Under the pieces are notes generated by a model, which made no database searches, was not told where the DNA came from, and saw only the letters and a program-made list of their open reading frames with translations. Shown piece after piece: positions 1-8,895 of a stretch of DNA of 48,710 bases (its first letter is position 1; each line of letters begins with the position of its first letter). The translations under genes and the position numbers were made by a program. Source of the stretch: Mycobacteriales bacterium (lineage in GTDB: Bacteria; Actinomycetota; Actinomycetes; JAFAQI01); the NCBI GenBank assembly GCA_035550055.1, contig DASZRO010000121.1:1-48710 (forward strand), given 5' to 3'.

Positions 1-42
1 GCGCGCCTCCGTGTCACGCGCCGGTCGAGCCGGCTTCGAGCA

Positions 43-462
43 TTACGAGCAGGTCGTGCCCTGGTCGAGCAGACCGCCGTTGGCGCTGTCGTAGTACCAG
101 GTCTTGCCCGACGCCGAGTCGGCGTGGAGGCAGTACGACCCGTTGCCATTGCGGACCGAGATGCTGATCGTCTGAGCACCGTTCTTGTAGTCGGTCTTGC
201 TGGACGGCTTCCAACCCTCGGTGACGAGCTCGGCCTGCGTCGTCGCGTAGCCGCTGTAGTCGGTGAGGTAGGTCTCCTCGGCCGTGGCCGCGTTGCGCAG
301 GTCGGACTTGATGCCCGCGTCGTAGCCCTTCTTGCGCTGGTTGAGGAAGACCGGGATCGCGATCGCGGCGAGGATGCCGATGATGATGATGACGACGAGG
401 AGCTCGATGAGGGTGAAGCCGCCCTCGTTCTCCTCCTGCATCTTGCGGATGCGAGCGAGCAT
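43..462 (-). CDS. pilA: type IV prepilin (major pilin-like)
   Basis: This 139-residue protein is a class III (type IV) prepilin, the building block of a type IV pilus. A short basic/acidic leader ends in EGG, and prepilin peptidase would cut between G15 and F16. The mature protein would begin FTLIELLVVIIIIGILAAIA, with the conserved Glu at mature position 5 (E20 here) and a long hydrophobic helix to about residue 40. Two cysteines near the C-terminus (C111 and C138) could form the D-region disulfide. The ATG at 462 is preceded by GGAAGG at a normal distance. The gene is last in the minus-strand series pilB-pilT-pilC-pilA, but 270 bases separate it from pilC, so it may have its own promoter for high expression. 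No prepilin peptidase gene lies in the window. It could be a minor pilin, but its position and size fit a major pilin. Confidence 0.93.
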   Translation of the reverse strand: MLARIRKMQEENEGGFTLIELLVVIIIIGILAAIAIPVFLNQRKKGYDAGIKSDLRNAATAEETYLTDYSGYATTQAELVTEGWKPSSKTDYKNGAQTISISVRNGNGSYCLHADSASGKTWYYDSANGGLLDQGTTCS

Positions 463-733
463 GTGATGGATCCTTCCGTAGCACTACGGTGAGCCTCGCG
501 ATCGACCACGGGCGGGTACCCCCGGACCAGCCGATCGGCTCGATGACGTAGAGGTATTCGGGATTCCGCGATGCCGACTTGAATGACGATTTCGGCAACT
601 GCGAGTGTCTTTACGCCATTCGGCCCATGCTTTTGCAGCGCCCGGCGCAGCCGCACGGGACAAGCGGCCAAATCGGCCGAGAAACCACCCGTATTGCCTA
701 CCGGGAATAGTGCGCGCCGCGATTTGCGGCGAA
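463..733 (-). other. intergenic leader between pilC and the prepilin gene
   Basis: This 271-base stretch has no convincing gene. On the minus strand just past the pilC stop, the sequence at 715-731 forms a hairpin with 6-bp arms and a 5-base loop, a possible weak terminator without a T run. A two-tier stem-loop follows at 655-692: outer ACGGG/CCCGT arms and inner CGGCC/GGCCG arms. Further towards the pilin lie GCAAAAGC (629-636) and GTTGCCGAAA (590-599), a faint echo of a c-di-GMP-I riboswitch that I could not confirm. The length and structure suggest a regulated 5' leader for the pilin mRNA. Confidence 0.4.
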
Positions 734-1957
734 TCAGCTGCCGATGTGGTTGTAGACCGAGAAGATCGGCAGGTAGAGGCAGACGATCATGCCACCCACC
801 AGGCCACCGAGCACCGCAATCATGATCGGCTCGATCAGCGCGGTCAGCGACTCGGTGGTCGCCTCGACCTCCTGGTCGTAGAACTCCGCGATCTTTGCCA
901 GCATCGTGTCGAGCGCGCCGGTGTCCTCACCGACCGCCATCATCTGCACCACCATCGGCGGGAACACGTCGTGCTGGCTCAAGGGCTGGGTGAGCGCCTC
1001 ACCCTGCCGGACGCTGTCCTGGACGTCGTGCACCGCCTGGGTGATGGTCCAGTTCCCGGTGGTGTCCGCCACGATCTCGAGCGCCTGCAGGATCGGAACG
1101 CCCGACTTGATCATCGTCCCGAGGTTGCGGGCGAAGCGGGCGATCGCGACCTTCTGGAACAGCGGCCCGAAGACCGGCACCTTCAGCTTGAGCGGGTCGA
1201 CGAACGCCCGGACCTTCTCCAGGTCGCGGATCCGGCGCCAGACGATCATGCCGGCGATGCCGCCGATGATCCCGGCCGGGATGAGGTACTTCATCCAGTG
1301 CGAGATGTCGACCAGCATCTGGGTCGGCGCCGGCAGCTTCGAGCCGAGTGAGGCGAAGATGTTGGCGAACGTGGGGACCACGAACGTCAACATGACCGTC
1401 AGTGCGATGAGCGCGATGCACCCGACGACCACGGGATAGGTCATCGCCGACTTGATCTTGGAGCGGAGCTTGACCTCTGCCTCGTAGTTCTCGGCAATCT
1501 GAAGCAGCACGGTGTCGAGGAAGCCGCCGATCTCGCCGGCGCGGCAGAGGTTGACCATCAGCGGCGGGAACACCTTGGGGAACTTGCCCATGGCGACGGA
1601 CAGCGAGTTGCCGGCCTCGACCTCGTTGCGTACCTCGCCGACCAGCCGGGCGAGCTCCGGGTTCTCGGTCTGCTCGGCAAGGATCGTGAGCGAACGCATC
1701 AGCGACAGGCCCGAGTTGATCATCGTCGCGAACTGGCGCGAGAAGATCGCAAGGTCCTTGAGCTTCACCTTCTTCCCGAAGCCGGGAATGGTGATCTCTT
1801 TCTGCATGCCGGTGTTGCCCTGGCTGATCGAGACCGGGGCGTAGCCCATCGAGCGCAGCCGCGAGACCAGCGCGGCCTCTGTCTCGGCCTGAAGCTCGCC
1901 GCTGATCAGCTTGCCGGTGCGGTCCCGGACCTGGTACTTGAACAGGGTGGTGGCCAT
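734..1957 (-). CDS. pilC: type IV pilus inner-membrane platform protein PilC
   Basis: This 407-residue protein is the PilC/GspF polytopic platform protein that couples the cytoplasmic PilB and PilT ATPases to pilin insertion and extraction. The N-terminus (TTLFKYQVRDRTGKLISGEL) is typical of the family. It contains two T2SSF repeats, at about residues 69-192 and 272-394, each starting with the FSRQFATMINSGL / FARNLGTMIKSGV signature and each followed by hydrophobic helices. The last membrane segment lies near residues 375-400. The length equals the family norm of about 400. The ATG at 1957 lies 11 bases after the pilT stop, so the two genes are probably co-transcribed. Confidence 0.96.
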   Translation of the reverse strand: MATTLFKYQVRDRTGKLISGELQAETEAALVSRLRSMGYAPVSISQGNTGMQKEITIPGFGKKVKLKDLAIFSRQFATMINSGLSLMRSLTILAEQTENPELARLVGEVRNEVEAGNSLSVAMGKFPKVFPPLMVNLCRAGEIGGFLDTVLLQIAENYEAEVKLRSKIKSAMTYPVVVGCIALIALTVMLTFVVPTFANIFASLGSKLPAPTQMLVDISHWMKYLIPAGIIGGIAGMIVWRRIRDLEKVRAFVDPLKLKVPVFGPLFQKVAIARFARNLGTMIKSGVPILQALEIVADTTGNWTITQAVHDVQDSVRQGEALTQPLSQHDVFPPMVVQMMAVGEDTGALDTMLAKIAEFYDQEVEATTESLTALIEPIMIAVLGGLVGGMIVCLYLPIFSVYNHIGS

Positions 1958-1968
1958 GTTGCGTCCTC

Positions 1969-3654
1969 TCAGCCCCTACCGGCCAGCCGGTTGAAGTCCT
2001 CGACGTGATGGCACTTCTCGAGCGCCGTCTCGTAGGTGATCCGGCCGGACTTGACCAGCTCGGCGAGGTGCTGGTCGAGGGTGTGCATCCCGTGCTTGGC
2101 GCCCGCCTGAAGCGATGAGTAGATCTGGTGGGTCTTGCCCTCGCGGATCAGGTTGCGGATGGCGGGCGTGGCAACCAGGACCTCGGTTGCGACCGCGCGA
2201 CCCTTGCCGTCGAAGGTCTTCGCCAGCGTCTGGCAGACGATGCCCTGCAATGCGCCTGCGAGCTGCACCCGGATCTGCTGCTGCTGGTGCGGCGGGAACA
2301 CGTCGATGACACGGTCGATCGTCTGGGCCGCGTCCTGGGTGTGCAGCGTCGCAAACACCAGGTGGCCGGTTTCGGCTGCGGTCAGCGCGACCGAGATGGT
2401 CTCCAGGTCACGCATCTCCCCGACGAGGATGATGTCGGGGTCCTGGCGCAGCACGTGCTTGAGCGCGTTCTGGAACGACCAGGTGTCCTCGCCGACCTCC
2501 CGCTGGTTGACCAGGCAGCTCTTGTGGCGGTGCAAGAACTCGATCGGGTCCTCGCACGTCATGATGTGGTCTTTGCGGGTCCGGTTCGCCAGGTCGACCA
2601 GCGCCGCCAGCGTGGTCGACTTGCCGGAGCCGGTCGGGCCGGTGACGAGGACGAAGCCACGCGGCAGCATGGCGAAGTTGGCCACGCTCGGCGGCACACC
2701 GAGCTCCTCGAGCGACTTGATCTCGTACGGGATGATGCGGAACGCCGCACCGAGCGCGTCGCGCTGCCGGTAGAGGTTGACCCGGAACCGCGCCCGGCCG
2801 GGCAGGGCGTAGGCGAAGTCGAGCTCGAGCTCCTCTTCGAAGGTCTCCCGCTGCTTCTGGGTGAGGATGGCGTAGAGCATCCGCTGGATCACCGGCGGAG
2901 TCAGCAGCGGCTGGTCTTCCATCGGCGCCAGCGAGCCGTGGATCCGCAGCGTCGGACGAGCGCCCGAGCTCAGGTGAAGGTCGGAGGCGCCGCTGTCCTG
3001 CACCGCGACGAGGAGATCCGCGAGTAGCGTCGCCTCGAACTTGCTGTCCTCTTCGAGCGCGGCCCGGGCGTACGCGGTGTCCTTCTCGACCGCGTCGTCA
3101 GGTGACTCTTCCGGAGGGTGGAAGGCGGTCGGCGGCTGCACCGGCTCGAACGCGCGTGGCGGCTCGAAGGTGGCCGGAGCGGGCGCGGCGGGGGCGGGAG
3201 GGGCAGGCGCAGCGGCCGGAGGAACAGCTGCGGCAGGCGCTTCTGGGACCGCCGGGGGGGCTGCGGCCGGGAGCACGGTCGCACTCGGTGGCGCGACTGC
3301 GGGGGCGGGTGCGAACGCACTGAACGTCGGGGCGGCGGGCGCCGGTCCCGCGGCGGGCTCGGCGACCTCAGGCTGCGCCGGCACAGCGGCGACGGGCGCA
3401 GCACCGACGGGCGCAGCGGGGGCGGCAGGTGCGGCGACCGCCGACTCGATCGTGGCTGCGCCGGGCGATCCGGCCGGGATGGCGGGCGCGTAGGAGCCGT
3501 AGGTCGGGTCGTAGCCGGTGGTGGGGATGTTGGTCGCGGGGTCGACCGGCGGGGCAAGCCCCACTCCCTGGCTGCTCGGCAGCCAGCTGCCGCCGTCGGC
3601 CGGCGGCAGGCTCGAGGGCGCGAACGGTGTCGCTTCGGTGTCCTGAGTCTCCAC
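1969..3654 (-). CDS. pilT: type IV pilus retraction ATPase PilT with a long Pro/Ala-rich N-terminal extension
   Basis: The C-terminal 355 residues are a complete PilT-type secretion ATPase, which would power pilus retraction in the cytoplasm at the inner membrane. Visible motifs are Walker A GPTGSGKST (339-347), the Asp box ending CEDPIEF (367-373), Walker B DIILVGEMRD (407-416), the His box HTQD (438-441) and the PilT hallmark AIRNLIREGK (498-507). The first 205 residues or so are low-complexity Ala/Pro with scattered acidic residues, unlike ordinary PilT of about 340-370 residues. The GTG start at 3654 has AGGGG about eight bases upstream, so the extension belongs to the ORF. The gene lies between pilB (136 bases upstream) and pilC (11 bases downstream). 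The extension may tether the motor to a partner; that is inference. Confidence 0.95.
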   Translation of the reverse strand: METQDTEATPFAPSSLPPADGGSWLPSSQGVGLAPPVDPATNIPTTGYDPTYGSYAPAIPAGSPGAATIESAVAAPAAPAAPVGAAPVAAVPAQPEVAEPAAGPAPAAPTFSAFAPAPAVAPPSATVLPAAAPPAVPEAPAAAVPPAAAPAPPAPAAPAPATFEPPRAFEPVQPPTAFHPPEESPDDAVEKDTAYARAALEEDSKFEATLLADLLVAVQDSGASDLHLSSGARPTLRIHGSLAPMEDQPLLTPPVIQRMLYAILTQKQRETFEEELELDFAYALPGRARFRVNLYRQRDALGAAFRIIPYEIKSLEELGVPPSVANFAMLPRGFVLVTGPTGSGKSTTLAALVDLANRTRKDHIMTCEDPIEFLHRHKSCLVNQREVGEDTWSFQNALKHVLRQDPDIILVGEMRDLETISVALTAAETGHLVFATLHTQDAAQTIDRVIDVFPPHQQQQIRVQLAGALQGIVCQTLAKTFDGKGRAVATEVLVATPAIRNLIREGKTHQIYSSLQAGAKHGMHTLDQHLAELVKSGRITYETALEKCHHVEDFNRLAGRG

Positions 3655-3790
3655 GTCGGCATCCCCTCGTCGGCGGGCTCGGATGGCTGGGCAGGCGGGC
3701 CGCGCTCATAGTTCCGCTCTACGCGTGCATCGGCCCCCATTCGGCGGATCTTGAGCGTGTCAGCCGGGCGCATGCCGCGCGCGGATCGGG

Positions 3791-5452
3791 CTATACGACG
3801 ACCCGCAGCACCTCTTCGATCGAAGTGAGGCCTTTGACCGCCTTGTCCATCCCGTCGAGCCGGAGCGAGATCATTCCCTGCTCGATCGCGACCCGGGTCA
3901 CGTCGACCGACGTCGCGCGCTCGACGGTCATCCGCTCGATCTCCTCGCTCATCATCATGACCTCGGTGAGCGCGATCCGGCCGCGATAGCCGGTCTTGGC
4001 GCATGAGGAGCAGCCGACCGGCCGGTAGAGCGTCGGGAGCGGCTCCCCCGGCCGCCAGGGGAACCTCGCCGACTCGAGCACCGACGGCTCGGGGACGTAG
4101 GTCTCCTTGCATTTGTCGCAGAGCCGGCGAGCGAGGCGCTGAGCGAGCACGCTGTCGAGCGCCGAACCGACCAGGAACGGCTCCATCCCCATCTCGACGA
4201 GCCGGGTCAGGGCCGAGGGCGCGTCGTTGGTGTGAAGGCTGGACAGCACGAGGTGACCGGTGAGCGCCGCCTCGATCGCGATCTGGGCGGTTTCATGGTC
4301 ACGGATCTCCCCGATCAGGACCACGTCAGGGTCGGACCGCAGGATCGATCGCAGCGCGCTGGCGAACGTGAGGCCCGCCTTGGGGTTGGTCTGCACCTGG
4401 TTGATGCCGCCGATGCGGTACTCGACCGGGTCCTCGACGGTGATGACGTTGATCTCGGGACGGCTGACGATGTTGAGCGTGGCGTACAGCGTCGTCGACT
4501 TGCCGGAGCCGGTCGGTCCGGTGACGAGGATCATCCCGTAGGGCTTGGTGAAGCTCGTGGAGTAGCGGGCGTAGTTTGCGTCGCTGAATCCGAGGTCGGA
4601 CAGCTTGAGCATCGCCGTCGTGTTGTCCAGGATTCGCATGACGACCTTCTCGCCCCACACCGTCGGCAGGGTGGCGACACGAAGGTCGATCTTCTTCCCT
4701 TGGGCGGTGACGGAAAGCCGGCCGTCCTGCGGGATCCGCCGCTCAGCGATGTTGATGTCGGCCATGATCTTCAGCCGGCTGATCACCCCGGCCTGGATGT
4801 TGCGGGGCGACCGCATGATGTCGTGCAGCACGCCGTCGATCCGGAACCGGACTCGGAGGTCGCGCTCGTTGGGCTCCAGGTGGATGTCGGAGGCCCGGTC
4901 GTTGATCGCCTGCGTGATGAGCAGGTTCACGAACTTGACGATCGGCGCATCCTCGACGACCTGCTTGAGCTCGGAGAGGTCGTGCTCCTCCTCCTGATCC
5001 AGCGCCATCGTGAGGTCGTCGAGGTCGGAGTCCGCCCGGTGATAGCGGTTGATGGCCGCCACGACGTCGGCCTTCGTCGCGACAACCGGCTTGACGTCCA
5101 TGCCGGTGATCGAGCGGAGATCGTCGAGGGCGAAGACGTTCGCCGGATCGGACATCGCGACGACCAGCCGGCCGTCCTCGTACCCGATCGGCATGGCGTT
5201 GTAGCGACGGCACACCGCGGCCGGGACCGAAGCCAGGGCGGCACCGTCGATCGGGAAATCGCCCAGGTCGACGAAGCGCATGCCGATCTGCTGCGCGAGC
5301 GCCGCGACCAGCTGGCTCTCGGTGAGCACACCTCGGTCGACCAGGACTCGCCCGAGCGCGCGGCCGACACGCTGGTGCTCGTCGTAGGCCTCGGCAAGCT
5401 GATCCTGGGTGACCAGCCCGTCCTCGAGCAGGATGTCGCCCAGCTGTTTCAC
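3791..5452 (-). CDS. pilB: type IV pilus extension ATPase PilB (GspE/PilB family)
   Basis: This 553-residue protein is the assembly ATPase that drives pilin polymerisation. The N-terminal 150 residues form a MshEN-type domain (KQLGDILLEDGLVTQDQL at the start), a fold known to bind c-di-GMP in some homologues. The ATPase core has Walker A GPTGSGKST (312-320), the Asp box ITVEDPVEY (337-345), Walker B DPDVVLIGEIRD (374-385) and the His box HTND (407-410). The zinc-binding tetracysteine motif is intact (C445, C448, C481, C484), which separates PilB from PilT. Length and domain order are normal. It is the first pilus gene in the minus-strand series; the upstream ligase-like gene ends only 42 bases before it, so transcription may run through. 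Confidence 0.96.
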   Translation of the reverse strand: MKQLGDILLEDGLVTQDQLAEAYDEHQRVGRALGRVLVDRGVLTESQLVAALAQQIGMRFVDLGDFPIDGAALASVPAAVCRRYNAMPIGYEDGRLVVAMSDPANVFALDDLRSITGMDVKPVVATKADVVAAINRYHRADSDLDDLTMALDQEEEHDLSELKQVVEDAPIVKFVNLLITQAINDRASDIHLEPNERDLRVRFRIDGVLHDIMRSPRNIQAGVISRLKIMADINIAERRIPQDGRLSVTAQGKKIDLRVATLPTVWGEKVVMRILDNTTAMLKLSDLGFSDANYARYSTSFTKPYGMILVTGPTGSGKSTTLYATLNIVSRPEINVITVEDPVEYRIGGINQVQTNPKAGLTFASALRSILRSDPDVVLIGEIRDHETAQIAIEAALTGHLVLSSLHTNDAPSALTRLVEMGMEPFLVGSALDSVLAQRLARRLCDKCKETYVPEPSVLESARFPWRPGEPLPTLYRPVGCSSCAKTGYRGRIALTEVMMMSEEIERMTVERATSVDVTRVAIEQGMISLRLDGMDKAVKGLTSIEEVLRVVV

Positions 5453-5494
5453 GGACTCCCTTTCGTCGTGCGCCCCTCATGGTGATCGGAAGCG

Positions 5495-7387
5495 TTACGC
5501 GCCACCTTGATCGCCGCTCGGACACGCTGCGGTAGGCGCGGCGGTGGTCGGCGGTGTAGTCGGCACCCCCTCGGCCTGGAGCAGCGGTCGGGCCGCATCG
5601 AGCTCACACGCATAGCTCGCGCCTGTCCCGAGTCGCTGCGCCCAGATCTGGATCTCCTCCTGCAGGTCCGGGCTGGCGAGGTTCTGCATGACCTGACGCG
5701 CGATGTCCGACGCGAGCAATGAGCTGGCCCCGCTCGCGTCGCCCGCTTCCAGCCGGACGATGACGAGGTCGGGCACGTACGGCGCGGTCGATCCGTCGAC
5801 GAGCCGCAGCTCGCGCTGCGCGGCCGCAACCGCGTCGTGGATCAACCCGAACTTCGCCTCGATCGCGTCCCGCAGCAAGGCCAGGTGGATGTCGACCGTC
5901 GCCTCTCGCGCGGTGAGCGCCAGCGCGCGCTTCGCCTGGGCCTCGGTGATCACCCGCTGCCCGTAGGCGGTGTCATTGAGGACCGCCTGCGCGGGACGGT
6001 AGTCGCCGAACGTCCCGCCCGCCGCGGCGAGGAGCGCGCCAGTGGAGTGCGTCAGGTTCGGCTGGTCGATTTGCCACTCGTGCAAGGCAGGGATCGAGAC
6101 CACCAGCACACCGCCGAGCGCTAGCAAAGGTGCCGCGGAGAGCGCTCGCCGGCCGGATCGGGCGACCGGCGGCGCGATACAGGCTGCGATCAGCGCCAGC
6201 TCGACGAGGACCGTGGGGTGCGACCAGTCGAAGTCGACCGCGGAGTGGGCGTACGCCGCCAAAAGGGCCACCGCGGCCGCGACCTCGATCACGTCCGGAC
6301 TTCGCACCCGCCGGCGGAGCATGGCCAGCAGCGGCCGCAGCGCCCACCACAGAACGGCGAGAAGCCCGAAGACGAACGGCAGTCCGAGCACCAGGCCGCC
6401 GTCCGAGAACGCCTGAAGGAAGCCGTTGTGGGCTTGCGGTGATCGAACCCAGCCGCTCGGGGTGTAGAGCGCGCTGGCCACCGCCAGGTCGTTGAACCCG
6501 CTGCCGACGATCGGATGATGCGTGGCCAGTTGGACGGCCTCACGCCAGAACTCGGTGCGGTACGTGCCGTTCTGGGTCAATGTCTGTCCGGTCGCGTCGC
6601 GCGCGGTCGTTGCGGTCCACGGCGCGGTGTAGCTGGGAAAGAACGGCGGACCGGGCAGCGCAAGAACCACCACGGCGGCCAAGCCGATCGTGCCGACCGC
6701 GCGGCCCAGCGCCTGCCGGCTCCGAACGCCGAAGGCGAACACCAGGACGAGGGCCACGGCAAGCGCGGCCATCGTCGCGCGGCTCGTCGAGAAGACGATG
6801 CCGGCGACACATACCGGCACGCTCACCCAGCCCACGAAGGTCCAGGGCCGCTTGGCCTGAAGTATCAAGCCGAGGCCGAGGATCGCCCCCGGCATGAGAA
6901 ACGCCGCATACGGGTTGTACCAGTAAAAGGTGCCGTCCATCGGCGAAGCAGGGTTGCGGTTGCCCCACCAGGGGCTGAACGCGAGTGAGAACTGGTACAC
7001 CCCGGCCAGGCAGACCGCAGCGCACACGAGCAGGCGGCGATCCGAGTCCCGCACGTACCTGCGCGCGGCGACGAACATCCCCGCCGCGATCGCGTATCCA
7101 GCCGCGACGTTGCTGCCGTACCAGCCGCTCGGCGCGAACGCGCATACCAGCAGCGCGCCAATGGCGGTGACTGCGGCAACGCTGATCGACGGAGTAGGAC
7201 CCCGCCACGCCCTGACCGCAGGCAGGACCAGCAGCAACACCACCGCGAACACCAGCTCGTTGTGGACGCCGCGACCGCCGGTAGCGCGGGTGAACGGCAC
7301 GGCCCAGACCGCCAGCGCCACAAGCATCGCAACATGCTCGAGGAGCTCCAGGCGGCCGGTACCCGCGAGGCCGGTGGCCACCTCCAA
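5495..7387 (-). CDS. O-antigen ligase/polymerase-like membrane protein (Wzy_C family)
   Basis: This polytopic membrane protein of about 630 residues resembles WaaL/Wzy/PilO-type enzymes, which transfer or polymerise lipid-linked glycans on the outer face of the membrane. There are about ten hydrophobic segments in the first 430 residues. The large extracytoplasmic loop carries the signature around HPIVGSGFND and SPQAHNGFLQAFSDGG; the conserved His is typical of the catalytic loop. The C-terminal 200 residues are soluble and helical, possibly TPR-like, ending in a Thr/Pro-rich tail. I chose the TTG at 7387 because GGGAG lies nine bases upstream and coding bias begins there. The frame stays open to 7507, but that would leave no room for a promoter beside the divergent gene at 7510. 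Its place just upstream of pilB allows a role in pilin glycosylation or in polysaccharide export. Confidence 0.8.
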   Translation of the reverse strand: MEVATGLAGTGRLELLEHVAMLVALAVWAVPFTRATGGRGVHNELVFAVVLLLVLPAVRAWRGPTPSISVAAVTAIGALLVCAFAPSGWYGSNVAAGYAIAAGMFVAARRYVRDSDRRLLVCAAVCLAGVYQFSLAFSPWWGNRNPASPMDGTFYWYNPYAAFLMPGAILGLGLILQAKRPWTFVGWVSVPVCVAGIVFSTSRATMAALAVALVLVFAFGVRSRQALGRAVGTIGLAAVVVLALPGPPFFPSYTAPWTATTARDATGQTLTQNGTYRTEFWREAVQLATHHPIVGSGFNDLAVASALYTPSGWVRSPQAHNGFLQAFSDGGLVLGLPFVFGLLAVLWWALRPLLAMLRRRVRSPDVIEVAAAVALLAAYAHSAVDFDWSHPTVLVELALIAACIAPPVARSGRRALSAAPLLALGGVLVVSIPALHEWQIDQPNLTHSTGALLAAAGGTFGDYRPAQAVLNDTAYGQRVITEAQAKRALALTAREATVDIHLALLRDAIEAKFGLIHDAVAAAQRELRLVDGSTAPYVPDLVIVRLEAGDASGASSLLASDIARQVMQNLASPDLQEEIQIWAQRLGTGASYACELDAARPLLQAEGVPTTPPTTAAPTAACPSGDQGGA

Positions 7388-7509
7388 TCGCGGCAGCTCC
7401 CGGCGGTGTTGCTCGTCAACCGCCACACAACCGCATCGACCGGCATCGGCAAGTACTTGACCGGCACGCATTCGGTTAAGGCTCCGGCGAGCACCGTCGA
7501 TGAACACCC

Positions 7510-8895
7510 GTGCGTATCCTGGCCGCCGCGTCCCGTCTCGTCGAGAGGACCGCGGCGCGAACGGCAGTGCGGATCGAGGAAGCCGACGGCTGGTTGATCG
7601 CGCTGGGCGTGTTCGCGGTGCTGGCGGTGGTCTACTTCGCTACTGCCGACGTCGGCCGGGACAGTGTCAGTCCTGACACGGTCGCGGCGGCTTTGCCGGC
7701 CTGGGCATGGGCGACCCACCACACGTTGTATCTCGATCGCGTGGCGGTGCCGAACATCTGGGAGTACCAGCCGAAGGCGCATGTGGTGAGCAACCGGACT
7801 CCCGGCGTGGTCTTCTTCAGCATCCCCTTCTACCTCGCGGTCGGCCGGTCTGCCATCTTCAGCATGTTCGCGGCATGTCTTGCCGCGGCGACGGCCGCCG
7901 CCGGTTCCGCGGCGTTCCTGTTCGCGGCGATTCGGCGGCTGTGCGGAGCCAACCGAGCGCTCATCGCGACGGCGGTCTTCGCGTTCGGGACGGCGACTTG
8001 GTCGGTCGCGGCAGACACGCTGTGGCCGCATGGCCCGGACGAGCTCTTCCTCGCGGCGGCGATGTATTTCCTGTCGCGCAACCGTGCACTGCTCTCAGCC
8101 ATCTCCGTCGCGCTCGCAGTGCCGATTCGAGCCCATGTCGCCGCGTTCGCGCTCGTTGCCGGCGTATGGCTGGCGGTTCGGCGCCGGTCAGCGTGGCCCC
8201 TCGTGACCTTCGGGCTGCCATCGGGGATCACGCTCTTCCTGCTGTGCTTGTACAACCACTGGATGTTCGGAACCTGGGCGATCTCGGGCGGGTACCCGTA
8301 CGTCAACCACGACCTCGCGGCGTTGTCCGGCAGCGGGCACGTCAACTTCCCGATCGACGTCCTCGGCGCGTTGGTCTCCACCGACCGAGGCCTGTTGGTC
8401 TGGTGCCCGCTGATCGTCGTGCTCGCCTTCGCACTACGCCCTGCGTGGCGGCTGGCGCCGGACTGGGTGCGTATCAGTGCGGTGGCAGCCGTCGGCTACT
8501 TCCTGATCCAGATGAAGCTCAACTACTTCTCAGGAGGCGACCGGTTCTGGTCGTACCGGCTCACACTGGAACCGTTGATTCTGCTCACCCCGTTGCTCGT
8601 GCTCGCTGCCGTCGAGGTCAGCAGGCGACACCGGCTGTGGGGCGGCGGCGCAGTCGCGGCGGCGGTCTACGGCGTCGGAACGCAGGCAATCGGCGCGATC
8701 TTCTGGACACCGGACGATCTCGTCCATCACAGCCCATGGAGCTACTCGCATCTCGCCCACGAGCTTCGCTACGCGGGATGGGGGCCGAGAGTCGTGATGA
8801 TCGTCACCGTCGCGCTCATGCTGTACGCCATCGGCGTCAGGCTGCGGCCGAGGCAGCCGGCCGAGCCGGCAATCGAACTGGCGGCGTCAGCCTGA
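7510..8895 (+). CDS. polytopic membrane protein, GT-C-like glycosyltransferase
   Basis: This 461-residue protein has about ten to eleven predicted membrane spans and a short basic N-terminus. The first extracytoplasmic loop contains acidic residues and aromatic motifs, and TLWPHGPDELFLAAAMYFLS (about residues 172-191) lies in a pattern seen in GT-C fold (GT39/ArnT-like) polyprenyl-phosphate-sugar transferases. I cannot assign a sugar or acceptor. The GTG at 7510 is the first start and has no good ribosome-binding site; a start further in is possible. The gene diverges from the ligase-like gene and converges with the next gene, with a 9-base overlap of the 3' ends. The neighbours support a role in the glycan pathway. 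Confidence 0.65.
   Translation: MRILAAASRLVERTAARTAVRIEEADGWLIALGVFAVLAVVYFATADVGRDSVSPDTVAAALPAWAWATHHTLYLDRVAVPNIWEYQPKAHVVSNRTPGVVFFSIPFYLAVGRSAIFSMFAACLAAATAAAGSAAFLFAAIRRLCGANRALIATAVFAFGTATWSVAADTLWPHGPDELFLAAAMYFLSRNRALLSAISVALAVPIRAHVAAFALVAGVWLAVRRRSAWPLVTFGLPSGITLFLLCLYNHWMFGTWAISGGYPYVNHDLAALSGSGHVNFPIDVLGALVSTDRGLLVWCPLIVVLAFALRPAWRLAPDWVRISAVAAVGYFLIQMKLNYFSGGDRFWSYRLTLEPLILLTPLLVLAAVEVSRRHRLWGGGAVAAAVYGVGTQAIGAIFWTPDDLVHHSPWSYSHLAHELRYAGWGPRVVMIVTVALMLYAIGVRLRPRQPAEPAIELAASA

Noticed and set aside
605-1351. plus-strand frame over the pilC end
   Set aside because: It mirrors pilC codons, is His/Arg/Asp-rich and has no recognised domain.
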